Source: Acidobacteriota bacterium (GTDB lineage: Bacteria > Acidobacteriota > Terriglobia > Acidiferrales > UBA7541). Taken from it: 44,498 bases of DNA. Position 1 is the first letter of the stretch, and each line of letters opens with the position of its first letter. This document shows, piece by piece, positions 43,400-44,498 of the stretch. Below the pieces are notes generated by a model. That model was not told the origin of the DNA and did not search any database. It saw nothing but the letters and a program-made list of their open reading frames with translations. A program made the position numbers and the translations under genes. The DNA lies in the NCBI GenBank assembly GCA_003223255.1, contig QHYJ01000334.1, forward strand, positions 1 to 44,498, in the 5' to 3' direction.

Positions 43400-44266
43400 T
43401 TAATCCGAAGCGATTCCGCGGCGCTTCTTGGCCAGAAGATCGGAGGCTTGGTCAGCGGCTTCCTTGACGAGAAAGCCCATCTTGGGATGAGAAGGCTCAA
43501 GATCGGGCTGAATCCCCTTCCGTTGTAACTCTTCCGAAGTGGTTGGACCAATCGAAGCGACCATGACGCGGCGCAATCCTTGCAGCACGGCTTCTTCTAA
43601 CTTCATTTCGGCCGCAACTTGAAACAGATGTGCCACTTGAATTCCCGTGGTGAAAAGAGCCGCATCGATCTTTCCCGCCGCAAGCTCCTCGATCGCGGAT
43701 TGTAGTGGAGCAACGTCCTCCGGCAAAGCCCATTGATAAACGGGAACGCGGGTAACGATTGCCCCGCGATCGGTGAGGCCAGCGATCAGTTCGGGATTCG
43801 AAATGCCATATTCTTGAAGCGCGATGCACGCACGACGGAGGCGAAATTCCGGCGACGACTTTGCGGCCTCGTCCAGAGTTTGCAGAAGTTCGCGCCAGGT
43901 GTTGGGCTCAGGAACCGAAAGGGCCGGGGTGACGCCGAGTTCACGCAAAACAGCGATGGGCTTGGGGCCGCGCGGAACGACTTTCACGCGCTGCAGAGCG
44001 GCGATGAAATCTTCGCGACGGAATTTTGTTTCGGCGACGCTAAGAACCGCGCGCGTACCGACTCCGGTCAAAAAAATAACGATGTCGAATTTCCCCGCCA
44101 AGAGATCTTCGGCGAAGGACAGAGCTTCGGCGTTCGAATCAAGCGGGACTTCGCGCATGGCGGGGGCCACGATGGGCTCGCCGCCGTACGTCGAGATGAG
44201 TTTGGCGAGTTCGGCGGCGCGGCGGCTTTCCAGCGCCAGGACTCGCAGGCCAGAGAATCCGCTCAT
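43400..44266 (-). CDS. Second uroporphyrinogen-III synthase-like (HemD family) protein
   Basis: 288 residues from ATG 44266 (MSGFSGLRVLALESRRAAEL). The two-lobe HemD pattern is present: LAKLISTYGGEPIVAPAMRE; KFDIVIFLTGVGTRAVLSVA; RGAIVTRVPVYQWALPEDVA; IDAALFTTGIQVAHLFQVAA; ASIGPTTSEELQRKG. The family is weakly conserved, so activity cannot be assumed. It is clearly different from the HemD at 10666-11490. The adjacent convergent SUMT suggests a role in siroheme synthesis or in binding uroporphyrinogen III. A possible upstream start lies at 44317. Confidence 0.82.
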   Translation of the reverse strand: MSGFSGLRVLALESRRAAELAKLISTYGGEPIVAPAMREVPLDSNAEALSFAEDLLAGKFDIVIFLTGVGTRAVLSVAETKFRREDFIAALQRVKVVPRGPKPIAVLRELGVTPALSVPEPNTWRELLQTLDEAAKSSPEFRLRRACIALQEYGISNPELIAGLTDRGAIVTRVPVYQWALPEDVAPLQSAIEELAAGKIDAALFTTGIQVAHLFQVAAEMKLEEAVLQGLRRVMVASIGPTTSEELQRKGIQPDLEPSHPKMGFLVKEAADQASDLLAKKRRGIASD

Positions 44267-44423
44267 GGAAAGAAATTGTCGAACAGAAGGGCGGGAAGCG
44301 CCAGCGGGAAATTGCAACAGAGACGTGAATCTTGCGATGCCGGGTATCTATAACAGAAATGAGTGCAGACCAACCAGGCAACGCAGCTCGGCACAGAGCG
44401 ATTGCCAAGAAGCCTCGAGCAAG

Positions 44424-44472
44424 CCGGGATTCCCCGCCCCGCCTGCCTGCGGCCGGCAGGCTCGGAATGACA
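44424..44472 (-). repeat. Intergenic repeat of the GTCATTCCGA type at the right edge
   Basis: On the minus strand TGTCATTCCGAG (44472-44461) is followed by a GCCTGCC/GGCAGGC hairpin and GGGGAATCCC. It belongs to the same spacer-repeat class as 35334-35374. The rest of 44267-44498 shows no gene. Confidence 0.5.
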
Positions 44473-44498
44473 CTTGCCTGGATTCCCATGTTAGGGGA

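Noticed and set aside
1-44498. CRISPR array, prophage, toxin-antitoxin or restriction system
   Set aside because: No regularly spaced repeats, no phage structural genes and no known defence domains were seen; the short dispersed repeats are spacer elements, not an array.

Overview
The window reads as a chromosomal segment of an Acidobacteriota bacterium, most likely class Terriglobia. This is inferred from gene content: an ADOP-type FtsX/MacB permease, a compact hem operon, secreted proteins of Acidobacterial look, moderately high GC, and intergenic GTCATTYCGA repeats. No rRNA or tRNA gene is present to confirm it. The contig may come from a metagenome, because an unusual number of genes carry small disrupting lesions.

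Layout. (1) 1-8256 is a worn accessory region: the start of an IS605/IS1341-type tnpB, a permease truncated by it and frameshifted, a Tat-signal protein beside an amidase with an out-of-frame deletion, a PAS-GAF-PAS hybrid histidine kinase, a DUF421 membrane protein and a DUF4337 relic. (2) 8289-18582 is the protoporphyrin pathway as two divergent units. The minus unit runs ccsA/hemX-like, hemA, hemC, hemD, hemB, hemL (glutamyl-tRNA to uroporphyrinogen III). The plus unit runs hemE, hemN, hemG (to protoporphyrin IX). Ferrochelatase is not in the window. hemA has an in-frame amber codon. (3) 18608-23520 holds a hotdog thioesterase, a small TPR-like protein and a tripartite MacAB-like efflux operon with a group II intron ribozyme segment between its permease and its adaptor. 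(4) 23745-29517 holds a Lon-N-domain protein, an atypical MoxR/ChlI-like AAA+ ATPase with a VWA partner, and an S9 peptidase. (5) 29576-36712 holds two exported proteins sharing a beta-rich domain, an HD-GYP relic, beta-ketoadipate enzymes pcaF and pcaD, a broken ECF sigma factor and small membrane or exported proteins. (6) 37355-38931 is a GntR/HutC regulator with a damaged nagB. (7) 39204-44266 is a dispersed siroheme set (precorrin-2 dehydrogenase, SUMT, a second HemD-like protein) interleaved with two PilZ proteins and structured intergenic DNA.

How it works together: both arms of tetrapyrrole synthesis lie here. The main hem units make uroporphyrinogen III and then protoporphyrin, while SUMT plus the SirC-like enzyme divert uroporphyrinogen III to siroheme. 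The strongest leads are the hemA amber codon, the recurrent small deletions, the group II intron segment starting exactly after a stop codon, the Cys-containing AAA+/VWA pair, the modular hairpin repeat with a compensating stem, and the tandem CATCG palindromes ahead of the SUMT gene. I did not find a convincing new defence or mobile system.
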